This document shows positions 10,385-22,509 of a stretch of DNA of 64,000 bases, piece by piece; position 1 is the stretch's first letter, and each line of letters begins with the position of its first letter. The notes under the pieces were generated by a model, which was given only the letters and a program-made list of their open reading frames with translations, ran no database searches and was not told the origin of the DNA. The position numbers and the translations under genes are program-made. The stretch is taken from the NCBI GenBank assembly GCA_021521415.1, contig JAIQDT010014665.1:57501-121500 (forward strand), given 5' to 3'. Source of the DNA: Bidens hawaiensis (taxonomy: Eukaryota; Streptophyta; Magnoliopsida; Asterales; Asteraceae).

Positions 10385-10560
10385 TAGAACTGTCACTTTT
10401 AAATGTAACCTAAAACCCAACCCAATAAAACCTGTACCCAAATCCAAACTAACCCGACCCGAGAAACTCGAACCCAAGAAAATACTAACCCGAACCTGAA
10501 CAGAAGCAATTCGGGTTGGTTCTTGGTTCAGAATTCTAAGTTTCGGGTCAACAAAAATAA
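10385..10560. repeat. AACCC/ACCCGAAC-rich tract, probable hAT end relic
   Basis: Degenerate CCCAACCC, ACCCGACCC, CCCGAACC motifs and the complementary CGGGTTGG and CGGGTC fill about 170 bases. The style matches the subterminal tracts of the complete hAT element at 26220-30489. No target duplication could be identified. Confidence 0.4.
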
Positions 10561-10942
10561 ACTTTTAGTTTTTAAATCATATATATTTTTAGGTATTAAA
10601 AGCCAAGCCTTAGTCGTTGGCGTTATCAGGATTTAGTCCAAGTTGATTGTTCTCGTTCCACATATAATGAATCGTTGTTTATTTTTATTATTTTGAATAT
10701 AAACCATAATAAGCACTTTAATTATGTACTAATTAACATTTAAAACTAACATAACCTCGATTCGTTTTATTTGAATAAAAATATAAATAATAAGTTAACA
10801 TAATATAGGAATTGTGTAAATAACTGATGAAAACGATATTCTATGTTTCAAAATCCTTAATGATTTTTGGAAAACGAAAATAATGGAATGAGATTGAAAC
10901 AAATTTTTTGGTTTAAAATATCAAATATTTTGGTTTAAAACT
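10561..10942. other. AT-rich spacer
   Basis: Nothing recognised. It ends abruptly where the Ty3 pol sequence starts in mid-domain. Confidence 0.4.
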
Positions 10943-13427
10943 TCAAGGCGCAACTTGTTTCTCCAAAATTGATCTTCGATCGGGTTATCATCAATTGCGT
11001 GTTCGCGAAGAAAACATTCCAAAAACCGCTTTCCGTACTCGATATGGACATTTCGAATTTTTGGTTATGCCCTTCGGGTTAACAAATGCACCCGCGGTAT
11101 TTATGGACCTCATGAACCGCGTTTGCAAACCATTCCTTGATAAATTCGTTATTGTCTTTATTGATGACATCCTTATCTTTTCTAAATCCAAAGCCGAACA
11201 TGAACATCATTTGCGTTCCATTCTCGAGCTCCTTAGAAACGAACAACTCTATGCCAAATTCTCCAAATGTGAATTTTGGCTCGAGGAAGTTCAATTTTTG
11301 GGACATATCATAAACGACAAAGGTATTCATGTTGATCCCGCTAAAATTGAGGCCGTTAAGGATTGGAAAACTCCAACGACTCCCACGGAAATTCGATCCT
11401 TCCTCGGTTTGGCCGGATATTATCGTCGTTTCATTCGGAATTTTTTCAAAATCTCTTTGCCTCTTACCTCTCTCACCCATAAAGGACAACCCCTCGATTG
11501 GGGTTCGAATCAAGAGGAAGCCTTTTGTACTCTCAAGGACATGCTTTGCAATACTCCCGTTTTAACCCTTCCCGATGGAAACGACGATTTTGTTGTATTT
11601 TCCGATGCCTCCCATCAAGGCCTTGGTTGTGTTCTCATGCAACGAGGTCAGGTAATCGCATACGCATCAAGGCAACTTAAGGTAAACGAGAAGAACTATA
11701 CGACTCATTATCTTGAACTTGGTGCCGTCGTTTTCGCTCTCAAAATCTGGAGACATTACCTTTACGAAACAAAATGTGTGGTTTTTACCGATCATAAAAG
11801 CCTTCAACACATTTTTGACAAAAAAGATCTCAACATGAGACAACGACGATGGGCCGAATTACTTAGTGATTACGATTGCGAGATTCGCTATCACCCCGGT
11901 AAAGCGAATGTTGTCACCGATGCCCTAAGTCGAAAGGTTAATGTTAAATCCGTTCTGCTTATAAGCGTTATTGTTCAAACCGATCTTCAAATTCGTATCT
12001 TTCAAGCTCAACGTACCTCCGTCGAAAAAGGTAATATGTACGACAAAATGTCATGTGGAGCCGAACTTCAACTCGAAACCAAACCCAATGGCCTTTTGTA
12101 TTTTCTCAATCGTTTGTTGGTTCCCGATCGCGATGACCTTCGTACTTGTATTCTCGACGAAGCTCATAATTCGCATTATTCTGTTCATCTTGGTGCGGAT
12201 AATATGTATTTCGATCTTCTTGCTACCTTTTGGTGGCCGGGTATGAAAAAGGACGTAGCGTTGTTTGTATCTAAATGTCTTACTTGCTCGAAAGTCAAAG
12301 CCGAACATTAAAGACCTTTTGTTCTACTCGAGCAACCACCGATTCCCGTTTGGAAATGGGAAGACATTGTTATGGACTTTATCACCAAATTACCCAAAAC
12401 CCAAAAAGGCAACGATAGCATTTGGGTGATCATCGATCGATTAACCAAATCTGCTCATTTCATTCCGATCCGCGAGAAGTATTCTGTCGAGCAGCTTGCT
12501 CAAATCTATGTTCGGGAAATCGTATGCTGACACGGTTTGCCATTGTCTATCATCTCCGACCGCGATGCCCGTTTTACCTCTCCTTTTTGGCGTTCACTTC
12601 AAGAAGCTTTGGGAACACGTCTCGATCTTAGCACCGCTTATCATCCTCAAACGGACGGTCAATCCGAACGTACAATCCAAACACTCGAGGATATGCTACG
12701 AGCATGTGTTCTTGATTTCGGTGGGAATTGGGATTCTCATCTTCCGTTCATCGAGTTCTCCTACAACAATAGCTACCACTCTAGCATTGATGTGACTCCT
12801 TTTCAAGCTCTTTACGGTCGTAAATGTCGTTCCCCGATTTGTTGGAACGAAATCGGTGAAGCTCAAATCACGGGACCCGAAATGGTCCAAGAAGCCACCG
12901 ATGTCATTAATCAAATCCGTAAGAATCTCCTAGCCGCTAGAGATCGTCAGAAGAGTTACGCCGACAAACGGCGAAAACTGATCGAATTTAATGTTGACGA
13001 TCTTGTCCTTCTAAAAGTAACCCCTTGGAAGGGGGTAGTCCGTTTTGGAAAGAAGGGTAAATTAGCTTCTCGTTTCGTTGGTCCTTTCAAAATTCTTGAG
13101 CGTGTTGGGAAAGTAGCGTATCGACTTGAACTACCGCAAGAACTTGCCGGTGTTCATCCGACATTTAATGTTTCGAATCTTAAAAAAAAGTGCCTAGCCG
13201 AGGGTAATCTCCATATACCTCTCAACGAAGTTCATGTTGATAAGTCTATGATTATGGTTGAACGACCCGTTAATATTTTGGATCGCAACGAGAAGAAAAC
13301 CAAGAGTAGTCGTATTCGGTTAGTAAAAGTTCGATGGGAATCACGGCGTGGCGCAGAGTTTATTTGGGAACGAGAAGACGCAATGAAAGAGAAGTATCCA
13401 CATTTGTTTGCATCATCTTCATCTTAA
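10943..13427 (+). pseudogene. Ty3 pol (RT, RNase H, integrase) with two in-frame stops
   Basis: A single frame from about 10943 to 13427 encodes the rear of RT ([23 protein letters not shown], and the catalytic box FIDDIL), RNase H ([29 protein letters not shown]), integrase (zinc-finger block ending [35 protein letters not shown]) and a chromovirus tail ([29 protein letters not shown]). Two stops interrupt it without a frame shift: TAA at 12309-12311, right after the integrase zinc finger, and TGA at 12528-12530. The tail matches the Tekay lineage of chromoviruses, which often target heterochromatin. The copy is non-functional. Confidence 0.9.
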
Positions 13428-13460
13428 TTTCGGGACGAAATTTCCTAAAGTAGTATATAC

Positions 13461-16400
13461 TGTGACATTCGTCAATTTCGGGTCTCGTTTGTATTCGTTT
13501 TTGTATTCGTTTATCATGTAAACCGACCCATTTTGTAAACCAAAGCTTATGATATAATCAAAATGATGGATTTTATGTTACAATATTGTTTTACACTTGT
13601 TGGGTCTTGAAAACATTCTTTTTGTTCCTTAAAACTCTTTAAAAATGACTTAAACTCTTTGGGGACTATTATTGCCATTTACCAAAAACTTGTTTGACCA
13701 TTTCAACCATCACATGCATCTTTACTGTAACACCCCGACCAAAGGCGGATTATACATCGGGGCGCCACATATTGTTTCATTACTCGTGACACTATTTGGT
13801 GTCAATATTTAATAAATACATTTTATTCGCGCACGCGCAACGTGAACACAAGATACCATAAATCAACATAAATCAATATATTATAAAGCAAAATATTCAA
13901 ACAACAATAACTTGTCTTGATACATTTTAATCTAGGTCCAAAAGTAAAAACGTCCTACGTGTCCACAAGCTCCAAATGTAGCTACAGCAAACCTGAACAT
14001 GTGTTAAAATAAACGTCAAACACTTGCGTGTTGGTGAGAAATCAAGTTTAATAGATAATAATAGTTAACAATAATCACTGCGCGCAACACGTGTATGTCT
14101 GGTGTTTTAACAAGGGTGTAATCAGATTGTGACCAAGCCTAAATAGATCATAGCTCATAGTTCAATCCGTGCCCCCAAATGAGCACAAAAACAAGAAAAC
14201 ATCTGTGCAAGTGTAAACAAAGAAAACCGTAAACGATAGGTCTCCCGTGTTCATCTATGGATCCATGAAAACTACGGAATAGGCCGAACAAAGCGGTTAA
14301 TGATACACACATACAAATAAACAGCCAAGTAAACGTCCTCAACACATGGGATACTGCGCGACTAAAGTTCATAAACAAGTTTAAGACTCAAGTTTGTACG
14401 AACACATGAACATCCCAAAACATTAAAAATAAAAAGGGATTAGGTACGAGATTACTCACTTGATAAAGATGCGTTGAAAGATAAAGCAAGAACCAACTCT
14501 AAACAAGCACAAGTTAACCTATATAAATAAAGATTTATCGCTTTAATGATTTGTTTTAAGTCTTGAATATATGTTAGCATTATTAATAAGTAACTTTTAA
14601 CAAATTATTATATATATATTATATATTACCGGAAATCAGGGCAGAACAGGAGAAAAGACGAAGGCAAAGAGAGGAGACGGCAGAGGACAACGGCAGATAG
14701 CAAAGGAAGAGATTTAAGTGTTTGTGTGTGTAGTGTTAAGAAAATAGCATTATTATTTATAGGGAAACCCTAGGGAACACAATCCCTAGAAAAGGGGAAA
14801 AGATCTCCAAAAAGTAAAAGATTCCAAAAGCAAAAGATATCAAAAGATATGGCAGCTGCAGGGAAAAAGAGAAAAAAGCTGACAGGGAACAGTAAACAGG
14901 CATGGGAGGGTCAGATAAAGGTACTGGTCAAGCATGGAAAAGCAGATCTCAAAAGATAATGTCAGTCACTTTTTCTGTCAACCAATGGGGTTGGTGCGCA
15001 TGCTGCGCCAAAAGTGGCTTTTCAGACATAAGATAGGTCAGGTCAACAGCACAGAAGATAAGACAACACAAAAGTAAACGGCTGGATTAAACAGAAGAAA
15101 AGACTAAGGGTTTAGCACGAGAAGGCTGACACAGAAGGTCAAGAGTGCGTGAGCGCGAAGGCAGACAGAACCAACCTTTGCGCACCGCGGGAAGAACCAC
15201 AATCCTTAGCGCGCCGCGGGAAGAACTATATCTCTTAGCGCGTCGCGGGAAGAACTATAATCCTTAGCACGCTGCGGGGACAGTTCGCCTCGCATGTCGC
15301 AACAGATGGTCTTCACGCAGGCTCCCTTGTAAGGAGTCTGGTGCGTGGAACTGCGCAGACAACCTTAGGCGGGAAGAAAGAAAGGACAGAGTTAAGAGGG
15401 GGTTCAAGGCTTAAGGGCGGGACGGCGACAAGAGGGACAAAGAGGCGGAAAGAAAAGAGAAGAGGGACGGGACGGCGGAAAGGAAAAGAGAGAGAAAGAG
15501 GCGGGAAGGAAAATATTATTATTATTATAAAGTAAAATATAAGTATAAATAAATATTAAATCATAACAGAAGGAGAACGGATCAGAAAACGGGTACCTGG
15601 GTCGGGTCGGATCGGGCAGATGTCACATTTACCCTATTTGTATGAACCATACTTTTACCATTATAAAAGCAAGGCTCCATACACCATTTTGGTTGTTCAT
15701 CTTCTCCAAATCTCTCTCAAATCCAAGTATTCATCTTCAACATTTTGTTATTTTTTTTTCTTAAGGTCAACTAACTATAGTTTTTCATTTTAATTTGTTC
15801 ATCTAATATTACTAACACTTAAATATGGTGGTACAACATATATATAATACACACCCCTTGTTTTCTTTATTTGTTACTTCACCGACTCCGGTTGGTTAAG
15901 TTTCGAATGCCATAAGGCAAGGCTTCATGGAGGACTTCGTGTTCTTGATATATATTTACACACACATAACTTATTATACATATCACTTATGACTAACTTC
16001 TAACCCTTTTTAGTTTGTTCATCTTATTTACAAGTTCCATGGTGTGGGTTTGTATAAGACTAACCTCGGTTTAACCGAAATTAGTCCAAACCGGAAACCG
16101 AACTTTTGTTTACTAGTTTTGTTAAAATAGTTGTTTAAACATGTTTATTGCTAGATTTGAGTTTCAAAAATCATTTTTACAAGTTCTTTGATATTAAGCA
16201 TATGGAATACATCTATGAACTCGTTGGGAGATGGAAACCGAACTAAACCGAAACTTTTGCTTAAAAGACTTGTAGTTAACTTTTTAGTTGTAAAATTTAA
16301 GTTTTCTTCATTTATAAACCAATATACAAGTTCATGATATTTGGGCATGTAGAAACCATCTATGAACTATTTGTGAGATGGAGACCGAACCAAACCGAAC

Positions 16401-17780
16401 TATACCGACTTTTACTCGCTTAAGACACACAAGTGTGTTTTTAGCTATCAAGACTTGTATATTTCTTTAAAAATAATTTACAAATTGATTTTAATTATTT
16501 TCTTAAGTACTTAGAATTGTTGGATCCAACTTGATCTCATCACATAGTTTGGACCGACAAAACCGAACACTCGCTTAACGTGCATTGTTAGTTATAAACA
16601 ATAGATTTACATACTTGGTTAAGTGTTAGTATATTTTAATGAGTTATCTCATAACAATTAATATGTTGGAAAGTTGACTTTGGGTTTGACCATTTGTCAA
16701 GACCCGAACCGACAACCCGAACACTCGTTAAAGACCCGTTTTAGTATCTTTGTCCCAAAGGAACTTGCATTTTAGCATTTTTCCCACCTTATTACTTAAC
16801 ATTGGTTACGTAAATATTAAGGTTAGATACTTTAACCCGGTTTCGAGTAAACTTACGTTTTTAAAGGATTGTTATTATAAATTCTTAAATAGTTACATTT
16901 TAAACCTTGAACTTTAATTGTTTACTTTTTGCAACAATTATTTTATTTAAAGATCTTCAAGGCAAGCATTCTAAATCCATGATTTTATTGTCATTTAGGC
17001 CTTGCTCGTTAAACTTCATCCATCCGGTTGTTCATCTTTTACCGATCAAGTTTTATACTTGAACGTGAGTAACTTTATACCCCGTTTTCTATCTTTTATT
17101 TTGGGGGTGGCATTTCATCTTATCTAAACTAAATGTTTTATACTTGGGTCTTAAACCACAAACGTTGTTGTATACTTTACTTGAATAATTGTTCGATTTG
17201 GTGTTCTATGCTTATTTGCCTATGTGTTTATCGCTTTTGGATGGTGGAACTATAAATCCTAGACCATTTGGCAACCCCTCATGGCAAGGTGTCGTTAACG
17301 TAATGCAATTAACGATAACTATAAAATCCTAAACTATTTGGCAACCAACTGGGTGTCGCTAACTTGTTAGCGATAACTATTTATCCAAGTTTATAGCTAT
17401 TATTTATGGTTTTGTATACTAGTTTTGTGGCTTTTCATACTATATATCTATTGTTCAAACTTATGAATTGCTCACCAACATTTGTGTTGATAAACTTTAT
17501 TTTATGAAATGTTACAGGTTTGCATCTAGGTTGATTTTGGAGTTTGGTGAAGAAAACGTCACAAATACCGTTAGGATATTAGCAAAAATGAACAATATTT
17601 GATTTGTTATATTTTGTTATATTTTGTTGTATTTGACTTATGAATATTTCGTTATGTGACATTTTCGATGTTGTGAAATGAAATGAGTTTGTTAAATATT
17701 GTCACTTTAAATAGTGTCATGCGCTTATGAGCAATCGTTGCACCCCGGCATGTTCCGCCGCCTTTGGTCGGGTTGTGACA
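13461..17780 (+). repeat. 3' LTR of the Ty3 element (interrupted)
   Basis: Begins TGTGACATTCGTC about 33 bases after the pol stop and ends GGTCGGGTTGTGACA. Without the inserted solo LTR and its extra target copy it is about 2.4 kb. A TATA-like box (TTATAAAAG, 15661-15669) lies in the middle, suggesting the U3/R start. The last 300 bases (about 17470-17780) are similar, in inverted orientation, to the start of the inserted solo LTR, so both belong to related families. Between about 16170 and 16400 a segment with 'ATCTATGAACT..GAGATGGAAACCGAAC' occurs twice as an imperfect tandem repeat of about 150 bases. Confidence 0.75.
13726..15627 (-). mobile_element. Solo LTR (Ty3/gypsy) inserted antisense in the 3' LTR
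   Basis: A 1,902-bp TG...CA unit flanked by a perfect 5-bp TSD TTTAC (13721-13725 and 15628-15632). On the minus strand it starts TGTGACATCTGCCC and ends GGTCGGGGTGTTACA, the same end pattern as the host LTR. A minus-strand TATA-like CTATAAATAATAATGC lies near 14750-14763. No internal coding region exists, so it is the product of LTR-LTR recombination. ORFs inside it are spurious. Confidence 0.88.
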
Positions 17781-18060
17781 GATACCAACATGTTTTTGTC
17801 TCTCTGGCTTTTGATACCTTTGGCTCCTTGGCACCGGAAGCTATTCGTTTCCTAACCAGGGTTCAACGGGTTGTGCATAGCAATGTGTCGACTCCAAAGG
17901 GGCGGGGGGTATATCTTTAGCAGGTTAGGGTTTGCAATTCAGAAAAGGGTGGCGGCGTAGCTTGTTGCCCGCGTACCTGCCATGTTGATGTAATATCCAT
18001 GTTTCTTAATAAATATATATAAAAAAATTCTTTTGTGAAAAAAAAAATTAAATACAATTG
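17781..18060 (+). pseudogene. 3' end of a dispersed plant retroposon
   Basis: Frame one reads LAFDTFGSLAPEAIRFLTRV then QRVVHSN. After a stop the same theme continues in another frame with RLGFAIQKRVAA-stop-LVARVPAMLM, followed by an AATAAATAT-rich tail with poly(A) to about 18050. Two other copies of this 3' end occur at 35915-36010 (minus) and 39615-39720 (plus). I recognise the two blocks as a widespread plant repeat-encoded C-terminus, but I cannot name the family with certainty. It is broken by a frameshift and a stop, and its 5' part is missing because the Ty3 LTR starts at the junction. Confidence 0.6.
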
Positions 18061-19493
18061 CATAATTAGTTTTTGTTTTTAAGTTAAAGAACGTTACTGA
18101 TTAAATAAAAGACAAATCGCAATAAAGTTGATGAAAATATATTATTTAAAAAGAAGTGAATATGATGGATGGTGGTGTACCCGACGTTAAACCGGCGGTC
18201 TTATAGGCATCATAGACAACTTAACCCCCTAATACTCCAGTAAATTATATGTGTTATTCGAAACAAAACAAATTGATTTCACATTTTCACTATATATGAT
18301 ATGTGAAGCTCAAACTTGTTTTTATCTATCTTTTGATTTTCTATGATTTGCATTATTCTTATTGTCCCCTCAAAAACTTTGAAACCTTGTGCTACAAAGA
18401 CATAAATGACTACGTTAACTAATTGTCTAATAAATGGATAAATTAAATAATATATATTTGCTTCCACGCTCAAATAAAAATAGCTGAAATTATTTTTGTA
18501 ATGTTTATTTTAGAAAATAATTTAGTAATTGTAGCGTTATCTTATAAGGTGATTTGAAAAAGGGACTATATAAGTTTAGAAAGAAAATTAATATTCAAGA
18601 AAAAGTTTGAAGACTTTAGTTTACACAAGAAATATTTTATGATTCCTGAAAAGGTGACTGGCATAGTTGAACATAACATTTTTTCTAGAGTTTTAAGAAT
18701 GCAAATAAAGGTTTTTATCGATTCCTTTACACATACTTAAGATAACCACTAATCCTACGTCTCCCTTTCATGTTTTATACAAATGCACATTGTTTAAAAC
18801 ATTCGGACGACTTTATAAAAACACTCCGTTATTTATATGAGTAGATGAACATTCTTAAATGAGGCTTTGAGATATCAGTTGTGCATAAAAACTCACAACT
18901 CGAAGCTTTTTTTATTTTAATCCAAACACACACACTATTACATATATTTTGTCCCATTTTGACACTATAGGAACCTAGCCTCCTAGGTCTGGTAGTAAAC
19001 GACTCACAGTCTCATAGATCGGACCTTGGTCCTACACATCTACTTCGACCCACTGTTTATCCTCAGTCCAAGATCCATATGGGCATATGGCTCAAATCTA
19101 CAAGCCACGTATTATCCATTTTAAGTACCTTGTCCAACTTTTACAAATTAATTGTTTTGTCAAATTAATCTAATTCATCATTTTAATTTAACCATTATAA
19201 AATCAAATTATTAAATACCCATGAATAATTTATTCAAATGACTAGGGAGTAGGAACGTAAAAAGATATTAAATCATTTGAAGTCTCGAAAATCTCGTTAG
19301 TTTTCTTACATATCCTTTGAAGTAACTATATCACATTGTTAAAATAAAAATCTTTATAAACTGAATAATGATTCTAAATATATAATAAAGTCTAAAAAAA
19401 AGAAACATAATTTTAACATTGATGTACTTCAATATTTTTCTACAGTTAATATATCAATAGAAAAAATTATTTATACCAACAATCGAATCTGAC
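18061..19493. other. AT-rich intergenic DNA
   Basis: About 1.4 kb without a recognised gene. Around 18960-19130 lies a more GC-balanced block (CTAGCCTCCTAGGTCTGG, CTACTTCGACCCACTG) that may be a piece of an LTR, but no terminus or coding motif supports this. Confidence 0.35.
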
Positions 19494-19560
19494 CACTACT
19501 AGAAAACTAAGCAATTGCGACAGCTTTTCCAGTCGCAAAACGGTCGCAGACTGTTGCAAG
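19494..19560 (+). mobile_element. CACTA (En/Spm) transposon end, orphan
   Basis: CACTACTAGAAAACTAAGCAATTGCGACAG... is the standard plant CACTA terminus, including the TCGCAAAACGGTCGCAGAC subterminal repeats that follow. No matching opposite end (TTTCTAGTAGTG) is seen in this window and no transposase is present, so only one end or a truncated copy remains. Confidence 0.65.
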
Positions 19561-20283
19561 CTGTTGAATCTAATCTGATTTGAAACGGGTCGATCAGGTC
19601 ATAGTTGCAAACCATCAAATCCACATTGCTTGTAAGTGAGGGATTGCTTCTTCGGGCTTACCGCTATTGCACAACCTATGGATACCTGAAAACATCACAT
19701 ACATATTTTAGATGATTCCCGTACAAATACAATAAACGACTACACTTCACATTTTTCGAAAAAGGTTATATGTTTTGAATATTCAACATAGAACAACTTA
19801 TAGTTTTATACGCAAAATATTCACATTTATTCAATAACCTAAAAGCATGCACAACATGTACCCACATACATCACCTCTATATACCAATCTCCTCCAATGC
19901 AATCGTTTCTAATATTTGCCGCATCATCTAAATACATTCCTAAATGTACCCATTAAAAAAATGTAATCTTCATATTCAAATAATATTCCCAAAGAAACTA
20001 ACTTGAGTGGTCTCTCATTAGGTCTTTCAGAACTAAAAGTGTTCATCTGAAAGAAATATTAAACTACACAAGCATATATGATTAGAGATTATTTATGAAT
20101 TATGTATCATTTTTTTGGTTATGTAGGAAAAGAATTATTTAACAATATTATGAATAAAGGCGTTTTCAAAAGATAAAAAGCAGTTACGTACGATTATAAG
20201 ATGTGTTTCTTTTCCCTTTCTACAAAGTACAAACATACTAATGAGTAATTTCGGTTTGAGTCCCTAAGGTTAGGCTAGTCTAA
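19561..20283. other. Spacer with a short PPR-like peptide on the minus strand
   Basis: Near 19615-19690 the minus strand reads GIHRLCNSGKPEEAI, reminiscent of the C-terminal half of a PPR repeat, preceded by a possible splice acceptor (TTTTCAG). It is only about 24 residues. The rest of the stretch shows nothing recognisable. Confidence 0.3.
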
Positions 20284-20879
20284 GAGCATCCACAACAATT
20301 TCTATATCTCAGGGTTTGAATTTAGGTGAGATCACATAAACAAATAGGTGACAAACTTCATTGTTGTGAGTTTGTATGGTGAAGTCTTTGTCTACAAACT
20401 TGAGAGCACCCATAAGAAGCTATATTCTTTAAGGTTTGGATGACGTGACATGAGTCAAACTAGGTGCTCATGGATTCCACCCAGTGTAGAGCAAAGTTGC
20501 GAGTTAAGGTTTGCGTTTGCAAACTTATTCAAGCCTCAGGGGTGGGCCCCAAAGTTATTGCCTCTCACATTTTCATATACATATATACATACATAAATTT
20601 AATATTTTTTATAAGGTTTATGAATGTTTGTTATTGTGAAAAAAAGTGAGGCTTATAAAGGTTTGTTATAGTGGATGCTCGACAACATGGTGACCCCACT
20701 TTCTCTCTTCTTTTTTCACATACACGTATACACACACATGATATATATAGCTTTACTATTTTTAGTGAGCTTTGTGGAGGTTTATTGTTGTGGAAGAAAG
20801 TGTGGTTTTTGAGAAAATTTTATAATCTAGTGTGACGATGATGTAGCGGTTTGTATGGATTTGATGTTGTAGATGCTCT
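20284..20879. mobile_element. MITE, possibly nested pair
   Basis: Outer ends AGAGCATCCACAACAA (left) and TTGATGTTGTAGATGCTCT (right) are inverted repeats. A second, inner pair (GAGAGCACCCATAAGAAGC near 20402 and GTTATAGTGGATGCTCG near 20664) looks like a related element nested inside. No clean target duplication could be read, so the superfamily is uncertain; the GAGCATYC start resembles the element at 37542. Confidence 0.5.
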
Positions 20880-21689
20880 ACTTGAGTAAAAATACTCATT
20901 TTTTGTTAGATCGTGACCTGAGTTTGAAATTCTTAATCATTTGAATTCTTTTGGCTAATGCTGTTAGATTTTCAGATAAATAGACGAGAGCATATCACCA
21001 TTTCAGTCACCAAACAAATACCCCTATTATATATATTATTATTCTATAGAATTAGCCCCTAAGATATAAACTGACTGAAATACCCCTTCATGTCACAGAA
21101 TAACTAACCAAGTTATCCAATAACTCATTTGGTTGAAAAAAAAATGAAACCTTTTAGCCATGACTTTAAGGAAAAACGAGGATACGTAGTATTCAAGTAG
21201 TAACCTCAAGGACTCAAAGAGAATTAACTCTACTATTTTCATTATTCATTAACTTATTTGATAACCCGATATCCGTGTAAAAAACCTATATATCAAGTTG
21301 ATAGATATAGTTAAACACTGAAACCTTACTCATAAAATGTTCCGTAAATCTGCCTTTTAGCCTGTTTTGACAGGAATGAAGCATGATAGTACACAAGTTA
21401 AAATACATACACAACTCATGAAGTCTTACATATATTGTTACTGTATGAGTAATTATCCTTTATTGACATATATAAGTAGATACCTCATGTGACTAAAAAC
21501 AATTGACATCCAAATGTCTCCAATAATTGGGGAGACAACGTTACAAATTTGTGGCTGTGACGCCGCCACCACCACAAGAAGAACAGTAACCCATATACTA
21601 TTTAAGTATATTTTCACTTTAAAATTGGAAATGAAAAAAAGGCATTACTCTCATTACTGTTACTGATATATATAAAATGGAACTTTGGT
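20880..21689. other. AT-rich intergenic DNA
   Basis: No recognised gene or element end. Confidence 0.4.
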
Positions 21690-22055
21690 GCCGCTAATAC
21701 CTTATCAGGTCTTTTTGCGGCACCCTACTGGTAGGACTTTTTTTTAGTTTCAGCCTACAATGAACGTAACGAACATAGTGTAAAGTTAAAATCGACTGAA
21801 TTCGCGTAGACTTAACCGCCTCAACGCCCGGGATCGATAATAGTCGGGATTTACCAACAATCGAGTTTTGTCGACTGACGCCACACCATTGGTTCACCTC
21901 AATTTATAATATTTTTTTGTTTTATTTTTGTCTTAGTTTCAAAACTATAACACACGTAACCGAATTCACGTTGACTTACTATATAAACGCTTGGGTTTTA
22001 ACCTCGCCTGAATTTTACCAACCTATCCGGCGCAACGCTCCAGGAGAAATACTAG
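21690..22055 (+). mobile_element. Probable non-autonomous Helitron 3' end
   Basis: The stretch ends CCGGCGCAACGCTCCAGGAGAAATACTAG followed by T (end 22055). CTAG/T next to a small imperfect GC-rich hairpin and the CGCAACGC core is the pattern of Helitron 3' ends. The 5' boundary is unknown and the start given here is only where the GC-balanced sequence begins. Confidence 0.45.
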
Positions 22056-22509
22056 TTTTATATAAAATAATATGTGCTTTCAATCTTTCATAAAATATTA
22101 AAACTCATACTGGATGATAACTTTTTCTATGCTTAGTATTAAAAAAACATATTCTTAACATTAAAAAAATACGTTTAGTGAGATTATTTATATTTTTTTC
22201 ACATTAACTTCAAACTTTATTTAAAACTTTACAATCCATTATTAAACCACATGTGGTATATCATAAAATCAATCAAATGTTGATGGGCACTAACAAAAAG
22301 TAACAAAGTGCTCAAATATAAAAATAGATATTATGTTGAACGTAATAGACGGAAAATTGAAAGAGTTTTGGGTGATAAGTGGCTACAACACTCCCTATTC
22401 GGGCAATAAGCGATGGGGGTGGGGATATAGATTCGTCGTCGATTGTCTGGGTTGAATTAAAAATAAAAAAAAAAATTAAAAAGAGGCGACAATACCACTA
22501 CATCCATTT
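22056..22509 (+). repeat. Duplicated segment, copy A (uninterrupted)
   Basis: This segment, from TTTTATATAAAATAA to CTACATCCATTT, matches 26031-26219 plus 30498-30758 in the same orientation, with scattered substitutions and small indels. It carries the sequence ACAATCCATTATTAAACCAC (22231-22250) where copy B has the hAT element, and so is a paralogous empty site. No coding sequence is visible. Confidence 0.85.

Larger units (their letters stand above)
10943..17780 (+). mobile_element. 5'-truncated Ty3/gypsy (Tekay-like chromovirus) retrotransposon
   Basis: The element starts inside reverse transcriptase and runs through RNase H, integrase and a Tekay-type C-terminal domain, then a purine-containing tract and one 3' LTR (13461-17780). 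The 5' LTR, gag, protease and the front of RT are missing. The LTR is split by a solo LTR. Downstream the LTR abuts a retroposon relic into which it probably inserted. Confidence 0.85.

Noticed and set aside
14148..14378. 76-aa hydrophobic ORF
   Set aside because: Located inside the solo LTR on its sense strand, with no start context or motif; most likely chance.
15341..15535. 64-aa Arg/Lys/Gly-rich ORF
   Set aside because: Lies wholly inside the solo LTR and follows a purine-rich GGGACGG tract; no family resemblance.
21694..21897. 67-aa minus ORF
   Set aside because: Within a probable non-autonomous Helitron; no recognisable domain and I could not link it to the missing LEA_2 exon.
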